NCBI GenBank assembly: GCA_031423015.1
Contig: JANPER010000232.1
Location: forward strand, 15,237-79,236
DNA from: DATGPD01 sp031423015
Lineage (GTDB): Bacteria; Planctomycetota; UBA1135; UBA2386
Direction of reading: 5' to 3'
Length of the DNA stretch: 64,000 nt
Shown: one piece after another, positions 17,217 to 26,000 of the stretch
Layout of the letters: every line of letters starts with the position of its first letter
How positions within the stretch are numbered: the first letter of the stretch is position 1
Position numbers and translations under genes: made by a program
The notes under the pieces: model-generated
Told to the model about the DNA's origin: nothing
Databases searched by the model: none
What the model saw: only the letters and a program-made list of their open reading frames with translations

Positions 17217-17914
17217 CGGTAGACGCCGTCGAAGATCTGCGGCCAAGTCATGACCAGGCTGACGGTGAGCCCATTGTGCAGCGCATGCGCGACGACCGCA
17301 GGCGCCAGACTGTCGTAGCGCTCGCGCAGCCAGCCAAACAGCAGGCCCAACAAGGCCAGTGGGAAAGCGAACACGAGGCCGTGAAACACGCCGAACAGCA
17401 GCGCCGTGAGGAGCAGCCCTGCCCGCGCACCGACCGCTTCCGCGAAGAGATCGCGCGCGTAGCCGCGAAACGCGATCTCTTCGGCGAGCGGTCCGATGAC
17501 GACGACGGTCGCGACCGCGGCGACGACTTCCCAGCGTTGCAATGAGAGGCCGGCGAAGTAGGCGAGGTGTGGTTGCGGCGGGAACGGCACGTGCATGCGT
17601 TCGAGCACAGCAGTGTAGCCAAACAACACCAGCGGCACCCACACGCACAGGAACGCCAAGTAGAACGCCGGAGCTTTGATCGCGCCGCGCGCCGGCCACA
17701 GGCGCGCGCGGCTCGGCAACAGCAGGCCGATCGCGCACAGCGCCACACAGCCCGCGCCGTGCGCCAGCACCTGCGCCTCGATCGGCGCGTCGCTGCCGGT
17801 GGCGCCGAGCCAGCGGGCCGTCGACGTCCCGAAGATCAGGTAGCCCGCGAAGGCCAGCGCGAGCCGCACGAAGGCCTGCGCGGCGGCGCGCGGGTCGGCG
17901 GCGCGTTCACTCAC
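17213..17914 (-). CDS. CPBP-family intramembrane glutamic/metalloprotease
   Basis: About 233 residues from GTG 17914, with six to eight membrane helices. The active-site elements are all present: EEIAFRG, a His in FGVFHG and the C-terminal HALHN. These define the CAAX protease/bacteriocin-processing (CPBP, Rce1-like) family. Members process membrane substrates or give self-immunity to bacteriocins. It lies between thiG and the gamma-CA gene with overlaps on both sides, in a probable three-gene unit. The substrate is unknown. Confidence 0.88.
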   Translation of the reverse strand: MSERAADPRAAAQAFVRLALAFAGYLIFGTSTARWLGATGSDAPIEAQVLAHGAGCVALCAIGLLLPSRARLWPARGAIKAPAFYLAFLCVWVPLVLFGYTAVLERMHVPFPPQPHLAYFAGLSLQRWEVVAAVATVVVIGPLAEEIAFRGYARDLFAEAVGARAGLLLTALLFGVFHGLVFAFPLALLGLLFGWLRERYDSLAPAVVAHALHNGLTVSLVMTWPQIFDGVYR

Positions 17915-18695
17915 CGGCAAACTCGATCAGCCCCTGCGCAGGTGACGACGCCGACGCGTAGCGCTTCTTGGCGATGCGCCCCGCCAAGAACGCGTCGCGG
18001 CCGGCTTCGCACGCCGCCTTCATCGCACGCGCCATGCGCACCGGATCCTTCGCCAAGGCGATGCCGGTGTTGAGCAGCACGCCGTGCGCGCCCAGTTCCA
18101 TCGCCACCGCCACGTCGCTGGCGGTGCCGACGCCCGCGTCGACGATGATCGGCACGCGCGCGCGCTCGATGATGATCGAGATGTTGAGCGGATTGAGGAT
18201 GCCTTGGCCCGAGCCAATCGGCGCGCCGGCCGGCATCACGGCTGCCACGCCGAGGTCTTCGAGGCGCCGAGCGAGCACTGGATCGTCGCTCGTGTAGCAG
18301 AGCACGGCGAAGCCTTCCTGCACCAAGGTGCGCGCGGCCTCGAGCGTGCCGACCGGATCGGGCAACAGGGTGTCCGGATCGCCGAGCACCTCGAGCTTCA
18401 CCAGATCCCGCATGCCCGCCTCGCGTCCCAGCCGGGCGGTGCGCACCGCGTCCTCGGCGGTGAAGCACCCGGCGGTGTTGGGCAGCAGCACGTAGCGCTC
18501 GCGGTCGACGTAGTCGAGCAACGACTTGCCCTGCGGCACGCCGAGCTGCAGGCGGCGCACCGCGACCGTCACACACTGCGTACCCGAAGCGTCGAGCGCG
18601 CGCTGCATCACGTCGAGGTCCGGATACTTGCCGGTGCCGACGAACAGGCGCGAGGCGAAGCTATGGCCGCCGACGAGAAGGGGCGCGTCGTGCAT
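17907..18695 (-). CDS. thiG: Thiazole synthase ThiG
   Basis: 262 residues from ATG 18695 (MHDAPLLVGG); an upstream extension is not supported. The TIM-barrel enzyme has the entry motif SRLFVGTGKYPD, the Schiff-base lysine in VKLEVLGDP, and the phosphate-binding end VPIIVDAGVGTASDVAVAMELG. ThiG joins DXP, dehydroglycine and ThiS-thiocarboxylate to form the thiazole of thiamine. The intact ThiS gene lies 15 kb away at 33354; the space immediately upstream holds only a possible thiS relic. Confidence 0.95.
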   Translation of the reverse strand: MHDAPLLVGGHSFASRLFVGTGKYPDLDVMQRALDASGTQCVTVAVRRLQLGVPQGKSLLDYVDRERYVLLPNTAGCFTAEDAVRTARLGREAGMRDLVKLEVLGDPDTLLPDPVGTLEAARTLVQEGFAVLCYTSDDPVLARRLEDLGVAAVMPAGAPIGSGQGILNPLNISIIIERARVPIIVDAGVGTASDVAVAMELGAHGVLLNTGIALAKDPVRMARAMKAACEAGRDAFLAGRIAKKRYASASSPAQGLIEFAGE

Positions 18696-18705
18696 CAGGG
18701 CCGCG

Positions 18706-18734
18706 AGTGTAGACCGCGGCGGGGGGCGCGCCAA
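18706..18734 (-). promoter_or_regulatory. Candidate promoter for thiG, near-leaderless
   Basis: On the minus strand TTGGCG (18729-18734) and TACACT (18706-18711) are 17 bases apart. The -10 box ends only ten bases before the ATG at 18695, so a transcript would have almost no leader. No TPP riboswitch fits in that space. Motif-based only. Confidence 0.4.
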
Positions 18735-18740
18735 CGCAGC

Positions 18741-18854
18741 AACTCAGCGCGGCCGGCGAAGCTGATCTCGAAGCGATCGCCAGCGGCCAGGCGGTCGCCG
18801 CCTGCGTTGCCTTCGCGGCGGCGCGGCCCGGTTGCGGTCGACCTCGACCCGGTG
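18741..18854 (-). pseudogene. Possible thiS relic upstream of thiG
   Basis: Reading the minus strand from 18854 gives HRVEVDRNRAAPPRRQ, like the VGVERNRQLVRKAEH of the intact ThiS. A frame change then gives LAAGDRFEISFAG, like the QAGDRFEIVSFVGGG end of ThiS, but without the terminal Gly-Gly. thiS normally precedes thiG, so a decayed copy here makes sense. The matches are short, in two frames, and may be chance. Confidence 0.3.
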
Positions 18855-18884
18855 GCGGGCGTGTGATAGCGCCGGCTCAGTCCA

Positions 18885-19435
18885 TCACTCGCATCCTCGC
18901 CCACCTCGGTTTGCCGACTGAGCTGCCAACCCTCGCCCCTGCAAGGGCTCCGCCCAGGTCGGCGCTGCCCTTCGCATGACCACGCGATCCACGCACCCGC
19001 AGGCCTCCACAGTCCTCCTCCCCGACGGTGGAACGCCCTCGGTCTCGCCGACGTCGTGGATGCCGACGATGTCCGGGTGGCGCAGACGAGCCAGCGCCAG
19101 CGCTTCCCGGCACAGGCGCGCGAGCGCGGTCGGGTTCGCGCTGATCTCGGCCAGCAGCACCTTGAGCGCGACGCGCCGGCCGAGCGTGGTCTGCCGCGCC
19201 TCGTAGATGACGCCCATACCGCCGCGGCCCACTTCGCGCAGGATGCGGAAGTCGCCCAGCACGCGCGGCGCGGTCGCGTTCGTGGCCGCTGGATCCAGGT
19301 CGGCCGCCATCGCCGACAGCAGGTCGCTGAGGTCGGGATGCGCCGCGATCAAGTCCGCGGTGAGCCGCCGCCGCGCTCGCGAAAGCGCAGCCACGCGACG
19401 GCGGCGCGTTCGAGGCGAGAGCCGGCATCGGCCAT
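18885..19435 (-). pseudogene. Broken Ser/Thr protein kinase (N-lobe only)
   Basis: ATG 19435 opens MADAGSRLERAAVAWLRFRERG, a helical N-terminus, then breaks. A different frame continues with LTADLIAAHPDLSDLLSAM and a clear Hanks-type N-lobe: LREVGRGGMGVIYEARQ, VALKVLLAEI and ARLRHPDIVGIHDVGETEG. After GVPP (about 19010) kinase sequence stops and there is no catalytic HRD loop or DFG motif. At least one frameshift and a C-terminal deletion therefore separate it from a working gene. It resembles the intact kinases at 28423 and 43016 in layout. Confidence 0.65.
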
Positions 19436-19619
19436 CGCGGCATGTTAGGGCTGGACACGGACCAGGCGGCGTCGAGTTCCAAGACGGCATGGTCGTGACG
19501 ATCGACGACGACGACCCGCGCAACCCGAGCGCGCGGCGGCAGCTTCCCGGCGATCCCTTCGCGATCGCGAGCCCCCGGGCTCAGGCAGAACGGAGAGACT
19601 GCCTACCGCGTGCACAGCT

Positions 19620-22600
19620 TCACTTGCCGACCAACACCCAGCCTGCGAAGTCACGAAACGGGGCGCCCTGTCTTCGCGCCTCCATCCGTGCTTGCCACAG
19701 CGCGCGGTGCGGATCGATCGAGGTGCGCCACAGGCGGCGGTAGAAATCGGTCATCAAGTCTCGCGTGGCGGTATCTCCCACTTTCCACAGCGACGTCAGC
19801 ACGTGTTTCGCGCCAGCGCCGTGCAGCGCGGCACGTAGCGATGCATAGCCCTGGCCCGCGCGCCGGACGCCGATCGACGTATCGCACGCCGACAGAACAG
19901 CCAGCGCGCAGCCCGAGAGGTCGAGCTGAATCAGTTCCTCGGCGGTGGCGATACCGACCCGAGTACCGGTGGCGCCGGCCGGCAGGTTCGCGCCAGCAAG
20001 TGCCAGGCCGCAGAGTGCCAGCGGCGATAGGGCCGAAGTACCTCGCGCGGTGGCGAGAGCGCGTTGCTCGCTTCCACCGCCGATGGACTCGGTGTCCTCC
20101 GGGATGAAGAAGCCGTGCGTCGCGACATGCAGATACCGCGCTCTGGGCGCAAGTTCGAACAATGCGACTTTGGTCGCGCGGTCGTCGGCCCGCACGATCG
20201 CCTCGGCACCGGGAGTCGACCCTTCGAACGCTTCGGCCAGCGCCGCCACCTCTGCCCGCGCCCCGGGCAGCGGCGCATAGCCACCGTCGACTGACTCGCG
20301 CGCCAGCTGGTCCGTGGCGGTCGCGGCATAGTCGATGCCGCCGAACGCGACGAGCGCGTGCGTCTCCTTGGCCGCAATGGGGGACTCGAGCAGATCGAAC
20401 AAGGAGACGAGCGCACGCAGGTGCATCCTGTCGCCCACGAGGCTTCCCTCGATCGGCAACGCGTCGAGCGGCACGAGTTGCAGTTCCTCGGCGACGGAGA
20501 GGTAGACAGTGTCGACGTCCGGCAGTTGGGCCAGGATCGGGTCGACGACTCTGCTGCGCAGTGCGATGCCCGCTTCGTCCACGCTCGCTCGGCGGGTGTC
20601 AGCACCATCGGCCTGGCGGCCGCGGCTGCTTTCGCCGGCGCCCGCCGCGTTGCGCAGACGTGCCACGAGATCGGTCGTGTCCGTCTCGGCTCCAAGCGAT
20701 ACCGTCGTCACCCCGCGGCGGGGATGCAGGATGAACGCAAGCAGGCGGCGCTCGAGCTTGTGTTCACCAGGCTTATCTACTGTGAACGTCACGTGCAGGT
20801 AACCGGCGATACTGACTGCGGCTGAGCGCTCCGGCAGCGCCGCCGCGAGACCCCGCGCCGACACCTGTTCGGCACGCAGCCCACCCGCAGCTTCGATCAG
20901 ACTCGCGAGCCGGCGCTGCAGCCGGTCCTTTTCTCCGACCGCCGCGAGCCGACGGGCGTCGCGCGCGCGCAGCGAAGCCTCGCGTGCCTCGCCTTCACCG
21001 ACCACCGCCTCGCGCGCGACGATCATCATCCGATCGACGGCGGCGGTGACTTCGCGCGACAACGCGTCGGCTTCGGCGCGACTCGCAGCGGGCATACACA
21101 GCCGGAGCAACCGCGTCGCTCTCGACTCCACACCGCGCAGGCTCTCGACCAGGAGCAGGGTGTCTTCGGCGACCGCCCGTTGTGGCGGTAGCGTGCCGCA
21201 GCCGGCGGTGAGCGAGCAGAGCGCATCCACTGACGCGCGAGCTTGTGCCGCGGCCGCGGCCAGTTCGCGCGGCGCGAGCGATGTGCGCGCGACGGCGCTG
21301 CGCACGCCCAGCGCGAGTCGGCGCGCACGTGGCAGCGCCGACTCGCTGTCGCCGAGCGCGGCGAGCGTCCAGAGCAGATCGCGACGAGCCGATGCCAGAT
21401 CGGGGTGATCGTCCGGAAGCATGCGTTCGCGCGCCCCGACGAGATCCTGCTGCAGCGTCAGCGCGCCTGCGAGATCGCCCAGCGTCGACTTGGTGGTCGC
21501 GAGGTTCTGGCGCACCGTCTGCAGATCTGGGTGGTCGCCGTGAAGTTCGCTGGCGAACTTGGCCAAGAGCTGCTCTTCGATCTCGAGCGCGGCACCCAGG
21601 TCACCCAGTTCGCGCTTGACGATGGAGAGGTTCTGGCGGGCGTGCAGCAAGTGCGGGTTGTCAGCGGGCAACGTGCGCGCGTAGACTGCGAAGACATTCT
21701 CGAAGAGCGCCGCTGCACCGTGCAGGTCGCCGAGTGCGTGCAACGCGGTTGCCAGGTTCTGGCGCGCCGACTGCAAATCAGGATGGTCCTCGGGCAGGGT
21801 GCGCTCACGGGCCGCGAGCACACTCTCGTGCAGGACGAGTGCGCCGTGCAGATCGCCGAGGTCATGCTTGATCGCGGCGAGGTTTTGCCGGGCCGCCTGC
21901 AAGTCGGGGTGTTCATCTGGCAGGTGCGAACGCACAGCGAGCACCTTCTCGGCCAGCGGCACCGCGCCGTGCAGGTCGCCGAGCCTCGCTCTGGTGATCG
22001 ACAGGTTTTGCCGCGCCATCTGCAGGTCGGGATGGTCGTCAGGCAGCGTTCGGGCGCGCGCTTCCAGGACCTGGTCCTCGAGCGCGAGCGCGCCGCGCAA
22101 GTCGCCCATCTCTTTCTTGGTCACCGCGACGTTCTGGCGAGCGAGAACGAGGTGCGGGTGGTCGGGCGGCAGTGTGCGAGTCCTTACCTCGAGGACTCGC
22201 TCCTCGAGCGCGAGCGCGCCGCCGAGGTCACCGAGCTCACGCTTGACGACCGCGAGGTTGCCACGCGCCGCCTGCACGTCCAGATGGTCCTCTGGCAAGG
22301 CCCGTGCTCGGTACCGCTCGACCTCGCTCCAAGCGTCGTGTGCGGTCTGTGGATCCTGTGCGTACCAAGCGGCGCCGCCGAGCGCCAGGAGTGTCTTTTG
22401 GACCTTGGGGTCCGCGAGCCACGACCGTAGGTGCGCGTCCACCAAGTGCCAAGCCGATTGCACGGCGTCCCGCGCCGGCCCTATCGCGGCTTCCTTGACC
22501 TTGGTCTGAGCCAATTCCACTTGTTGTTCGACGCGCACGAACACCTGCGTCGCCGCCTCGGTCCACGGCGGCATCGGGTTCGCCTGCGGCTGCAGCGCGC

Positions 22601-22667
22601 AGGACGGGAGGAACAACAGAAGGCACGCAATGTGGCTGTGCCACATCCAGATCTTGGGCTTCGCCAT
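19620..22667 (-). CDS. TPR-CHAT lipoprotein (caspase-like protease domain)
   Basis: 1015 residues. A lipoprotein-type signal ends at FLPSC (about residue 22). Residues about 120-460 hold roughly eight 42-residue tetratricopeptide units (LGDL-GAL, LP-DHPDLQ-ARQNLA). A helical linker with a low-similarity region (460-680) follows. The C-terminal 330 residues are a CHAT domain with the His/Cys dyad intact: YLHVATHGFF (His near 847) and LAVLSACDTSIG (Cys near 928), and a final SLWKVGD segment. CHAT proteases are caspase relatives; some TPR-CHAT proteins are activated by partner binding. An exported, membrane-anchored form suggests an envelope target. The lipobox has Pro at -2, so lipidation is likely but not certain. 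Confidence 0.9.
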   Translation of the reverse strand: MAKPKIWMWHSHIACLLLFLPSCALQPQANPMPPWTEAATQVFVRVEQQVELAQTKVKEAAIGPARDAVQSAWHLVDAHLRSWLADPKVQKTLLALGGAAWYAQDPQTAHDAWSEVERYRARALPEDHLDVQAARGNLAVVKRELGDLGGALALEERVLEVRTRTLPPDHPHLVLARQNVAVTKKEMGDLRGALALEDQVLEARARTLPDDHPDLQMARQNLSITRARLGDLHGAVPLAEKVLAVRSHLPDEHPDLQAARQNLAAIKHDLGDLHGALVLHESVLAARERTLPEDHPDLQSARQNLATALHALGDLHGAAALFENVFAVYARTLPADNPHLLHARQNLSIVKRELGDLGAALEIEEQLLAKFASELHGDHPDLQTVRQNLATTKSTLGDLAGALTLQQDLVGARERMLPDDHPDLASARRDLLWTLAALGDSESALPRARRLALGVRSAVARTSLAPRELAAAAAQARASVDALCSLTAGCGTLPPQRAVAEDTLLLVESLRGVESRATRLLRLCMPAASRAEADALSREVTAAVDRMMIVAREAVVGEGEAREASLRARDARRLAAVGEKDRLQRRLASLIEAAGGLRAEQVSARGLAAALPERSAAVSIAGYLHVTFTVDKPGEHKLERRLLAFILHPRRGVTTVSLGAETDTTDLVARLRNAAGAGESSRGRQADGADTRRASVDEAGIALRSRVVDPILAQLPDVDTVYLSVAEELQLVPLDALPIEGSLVGDRMHLRALVSLFDLLESPIAAKETHALVAFGGIDYAATATDQLARESVDGGYAPLPGARAEVAALAEAFEGSTPGAEAIVRADDRATKVALFELAPRARYLHVATHGFFIPEDTESIGGGSEQRALATARGTSALSPLALCGLALAGANLPAGATGTRVGIATAEELIQLDLSGCALAVLSACDTSIGVRRAGQGYASLRAALHGAGAKHVLTSLWKVGDTATRDLMTDFYRRLWRTSIDPHRALWQARMEARRQGAPFRDFAGWVLVGK

Positions 22668-22729
22668 GGGGGCATGTTGGCATTGCTTGGTGCGCCCGAC
22701 AAGGTGAAGCAGTTGGTAGCGGCGGCGGC

Positions 22730-22855
22730 CGGCAGCCGCAGCTTCCTCTGTACCGAGTCCTCGCCGAACACCTCGCCACCCTCCTGTTGCGGCACAAGGC
22801 CGCGATGAGGGTCAGAGCAACACCGCGAGTTCGCCTGCGACCCAAGCGGTCCTAA
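22730..22855 (+). pseudogene. IS91-family transposase N-terminal fragment
   Basis: This frame reads RQPQLPLYRVLAEHLATLLLRH and then degenerate basic residues to a stop at 22853-22855. The pattern P-x-L-x-x-LYRVLAEH matches the start of Y2-type IS91/IS801 transposases, which begin with a similar LY-x-[IVL]L-x-x-H helix before their zinc motif. Nothing further of the transposase is present, and no terminal sequences were recognised. It is a relic at best, located just upstream of the CHAT gene start on the opposite strand. Confidence 0.4.
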
Positions 22856-22947
22856 CCCAACCACGTCGAGTCACGTCGGGGGCGCTACCAGCGACGGCCA
22901 CCCCTCGGCTTGCGCTGCACACCCATCCAATCATCCGGAGGGCCGGG

Positions 22948-22975
22948 TTGCCGTGCCCGCCCACGGCGGTAGCAT
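22948..22975 (+). promoter_or_regulatory. Candidate promoter for the giant lipoprotein gene
   Basis: TTGCCG (22948-22953) and TAGCAT (22970-22975) are separated by 16 bases. The same TAGCAT -10 with a 16-base spacer occurs upstream of nusA. The resulting leader of about 110 bases would contain two perfect inverted repeats. Confidence 0.38.
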
Positions 22976-22984
22976 TCGCGTTCG

Positions 22985-23001
22985 CGTGACGACACGTCAC
23001 G
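22985..23001. repeat. Inverted repeat, 7-base arms
   Basis: CGTGACG and CGTCACG flank a 3-base centre. It lies just after the candidate -10 box of the downstream lipoprotein gene, where an operator or leader hairpin could act. Confidence 0.45.
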
Positions 23002-23006
23002 TCCAA

Positions 23007-23029
23007 CCGCGCTGACGCAATCAGCGCGG
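23007..23029. repeat. Inverted repeat, 9-base arms
   Basis: CCGCGCTGA and TCAGCGCGG are perfect complements around a 5-base loop. On RNA this forms a stable stem in the leader of the gene at 23094. A regulatory hairpin or an operator is possible; no U tract follows, so it is not a classical terminator. Confidence 0.5.
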
Positions 23030-23093
23030 CGCATGGGCGGGGCGGGGCGTGGCCTCATCTCCGAACTGCCCCCGTCGGGTGGCCGTCAACATC

Positions 23094-26000
23094 ATGCGAA
23101 CTCTGCCCCGTTCGTTCGTATCCGTTTGTCATGGTCATTCTTGGGGGGCAAGCGTCGCGCTCGGCGCGTTGGCGCTGGCGACGGGAGCCTGCAGCAAGGG
23201 CGGCGCGCCGGCAACAGGTGTCCAGGCCGGCAGCTTGGCGTTGGTTTCCGTCGAGAGTGGTGCGTTGGTCGACGTGTACGGCCTGCGGCGCACATCGATT
23301 GGTTCAGTCACGAGTTCGCTCTATCAGCGCGACGTCTTGATTGGTGCTGACATCGTCGATGAACGCAGCAGCCGCACTGGCCTGCGGCGCGACAACGAGA
23401 TCACCTACGACTTCCTGTCGTCGAACCCGGACAACCTGCAGCCGCGACTCTTGATCACACGCACGATCGGCTCGGCCGAGTTCGCCGCGGCTTTCGCGGC
23501 GCTCGACGACAACGTGCGGCGGGTGACGCCAGGGCAGTTCGGCCAGGACACGGGCGTGACCCCGTTCTCGGTGGTGCCGCGCAACGCCGCGCTGCGGGTC
23601 ACCTTCTCGCGCGACCTCGGGCTGGACGCGTCGTTCTTCTACGTCACCGCCGACGCGACGATCGTGGGCGTAAAGAACACCGAGGCGGTGCAGTTGCTGC
23701 GGATCGTCGGCGATCCTAACGACGGCGAATTGCGGGGAGACTTCCAGGTGCTGCCGGCGCGGCTGATCCCGCGCGGCAACGCGATCATCGTCGATCCTGT
23801 GTTGCTTGGCAGTGAAGGCGTGCAGCTCCAGGTGCGCAATCAGGCGGCTGGCTTACCCGAGGCCGCCGACCAAGTCGGCGCCAACCTCCGTCTGGCGATC
23901 GCGATCGAGGGGCTGCTCGCGATTCCAGGCATGCGGCGCGACCACGAGGCCGAGTTGATCGGTCGCAACAACGGTGGCCAAGCCAGCATCATCCGCGACT
24001 TCCGGTCGGGCCACCGCGCGGACGACACGCCGCAGATCAAGCGCGGCTTCCGGCGCGACCCGCTGCCCTTGCACATCGTCGGCGAGTTGCTGTTGTACCT
24101 CGAACGAGTCGAGGAGGTCGATGAGTTCACGCAGCTCGTCACGCTGTACAAGGAAGGCATCCGCCACCGCATCGACGCCGGCGATTCGTTGCGCATCGTG
24201 GCGCTGGACGGCGCCGCAACCGTCCTCGCGATCACCGAGATCGTCGCCGATCCTGGGGACAGCAAGGACGAGGCGCACACCAGGGTGCTGGTGCGGCGCG
24301 AGGAAGCCCTGGCCACCGCCGATCCGCGGTCCATCCCCGGCTACCCGGCCGACCGCGCGGCGCGCGAGCCCTGGCTGATCCAGAACGCGCCACGGGCCGT
24401 TCTCTTGGCCCAGTTCGAGTCGGGCGATGGGCAAGCCACGAGCGACGACCCGCAGCACTTCGTGCGCTTCTCGCCCCAACCGATCCCGGACGAGAATGGT
24501 CGAGTCGTGGCCAACCGCAACGTCTCGCCGTTCGCTGCCGCGCTGGTGCGATTCAGCAAGCCGGTCGACCTGACGTCCGTGCGCGCACAAGACAGCTTGT
24601 TCTTCGCCAGCAAACCCATGCTTGGGCTGTCAGGCGCAGCGGCGATTGCCGACTTCCTCGCCCAGACGAACATGGAGCCGCAGTCGTTCGTGCGGGACAA
24701 GTTCTTGACGCCGCACCTGATCGTGGGCGCGCGCTTCGACGAGGATGGCTCGCAGACCACGATCCGGCTGCAACCGCCGCTCGGCTTCTACCTGGACGAC
24801 GTGACGAGGCAGCCGCAGAACGCAGCGTTCCGCACGTGCTTCTTGCACATCCTCGGCGGCCCTGATGGCATCAAGGATCTGCCGGGTAACGAACTCGACT
24901 TCTTGCCGGCCGCCGGTCGAGTGCAGGACGCGATGACCATCGACTTCTCGCTGGACGCCCGCGAGGTCGGCGGGCGGCCGTTGTTCGCGAACAACCGCGT
25001 GATCAATGTGGCGCGCCGATTCGCGGCGATCGACGAGGACGAGAATCCTTCGTACTTCATTGCCGACGAGATCCGCCAGGTCGGCGGCGCGGTGAACGAG
25101 AAGTCGTACCCGCTCGAGGATCTGTTCGGTGCGGTCAGCCATGTCGGTGGCCGCCTGGCGGCGCGACCGACGACGCGCGTCGCGAAAGTCGCCGACGACC
25201 TCAACCAGCAGCCGCCGCCGCCGCAGAACTCGGATCTCCGCTTCTGTCCCGAGTCTCCGGCGCAAGTCGCGTCGGCAGCGGCGTCGGTGCGGTACGGCCA
25301 ACCGCTGCAAAACCCACTGAACCCCTACGGCTGCCGGCTGATGACGCTGTGGCGCGAGATCGACATGAGCTTGTCGCGGGTCGATCCGTACGACTTCAAC
25401 CTCGATGTGGAGGAGATGCACTGGGCGCCGCACTCCGCCCGTCCGATCACCTTCGACGAGTTCGACCGCATGAGCCTGTTCCTGGGCCACTCAGAGTCGC
25501 GCGCCGAGAACTGTGTCGGAGCGACCAGCGCGCTGCCCACGCTGGGTGCCTCGGGCCTGCAGGACACCTTCGCCAACAACTACGTGCGCGACCTCGACCT
25601 GCGCGGCGTCCCCGAGCCGAACGGGCCGCGCAATCCGGCGCCGCACGCGGGCTACGTCGACCGTTACGTGGTGATCGACGCGACGTTGGCTTTCACCGAG
25701 CCGAACAACATCAACCGATTCATGCCACTGCCGCCCTTGCAGAAGCCGTACTTCGTCTGGCGCGACGAGACCGTCGCGGCCCAGGGCGGAGACAGCCGAG
25801 CCAGCGGGGACGTCAATGTGTCGACGCGCACCTTCGAGCCCTACATCATCTCGCCATGGCTCATGGGTGGTGGCCGCTACGTCACCCGCACCAACCAAGG
25901 CCTTTCGTTGAACGTCGGGCGGTGGATCACCGGGCGGAACTACAACATCCGCGCGCGTACCCCGGAGACGTTCACCCAGGGGCTGGCGGGCAGCATCGCG

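Noticed and set aside
18735..18904. TPP riboswitch upstream of thiG
   Set aside because: None of the conserved thi-box elements (such as CTGAGA with its partner) was found, and the candidate promoter leaves no room for a leader.
19436..19619. Plus-strand frame reading VEFQDGMVVTIDDDDPRNP
   Set aside because: It looks locally protein-like but has no start with a ribosome binding site and soon becomes antisense to the CHAT gene.
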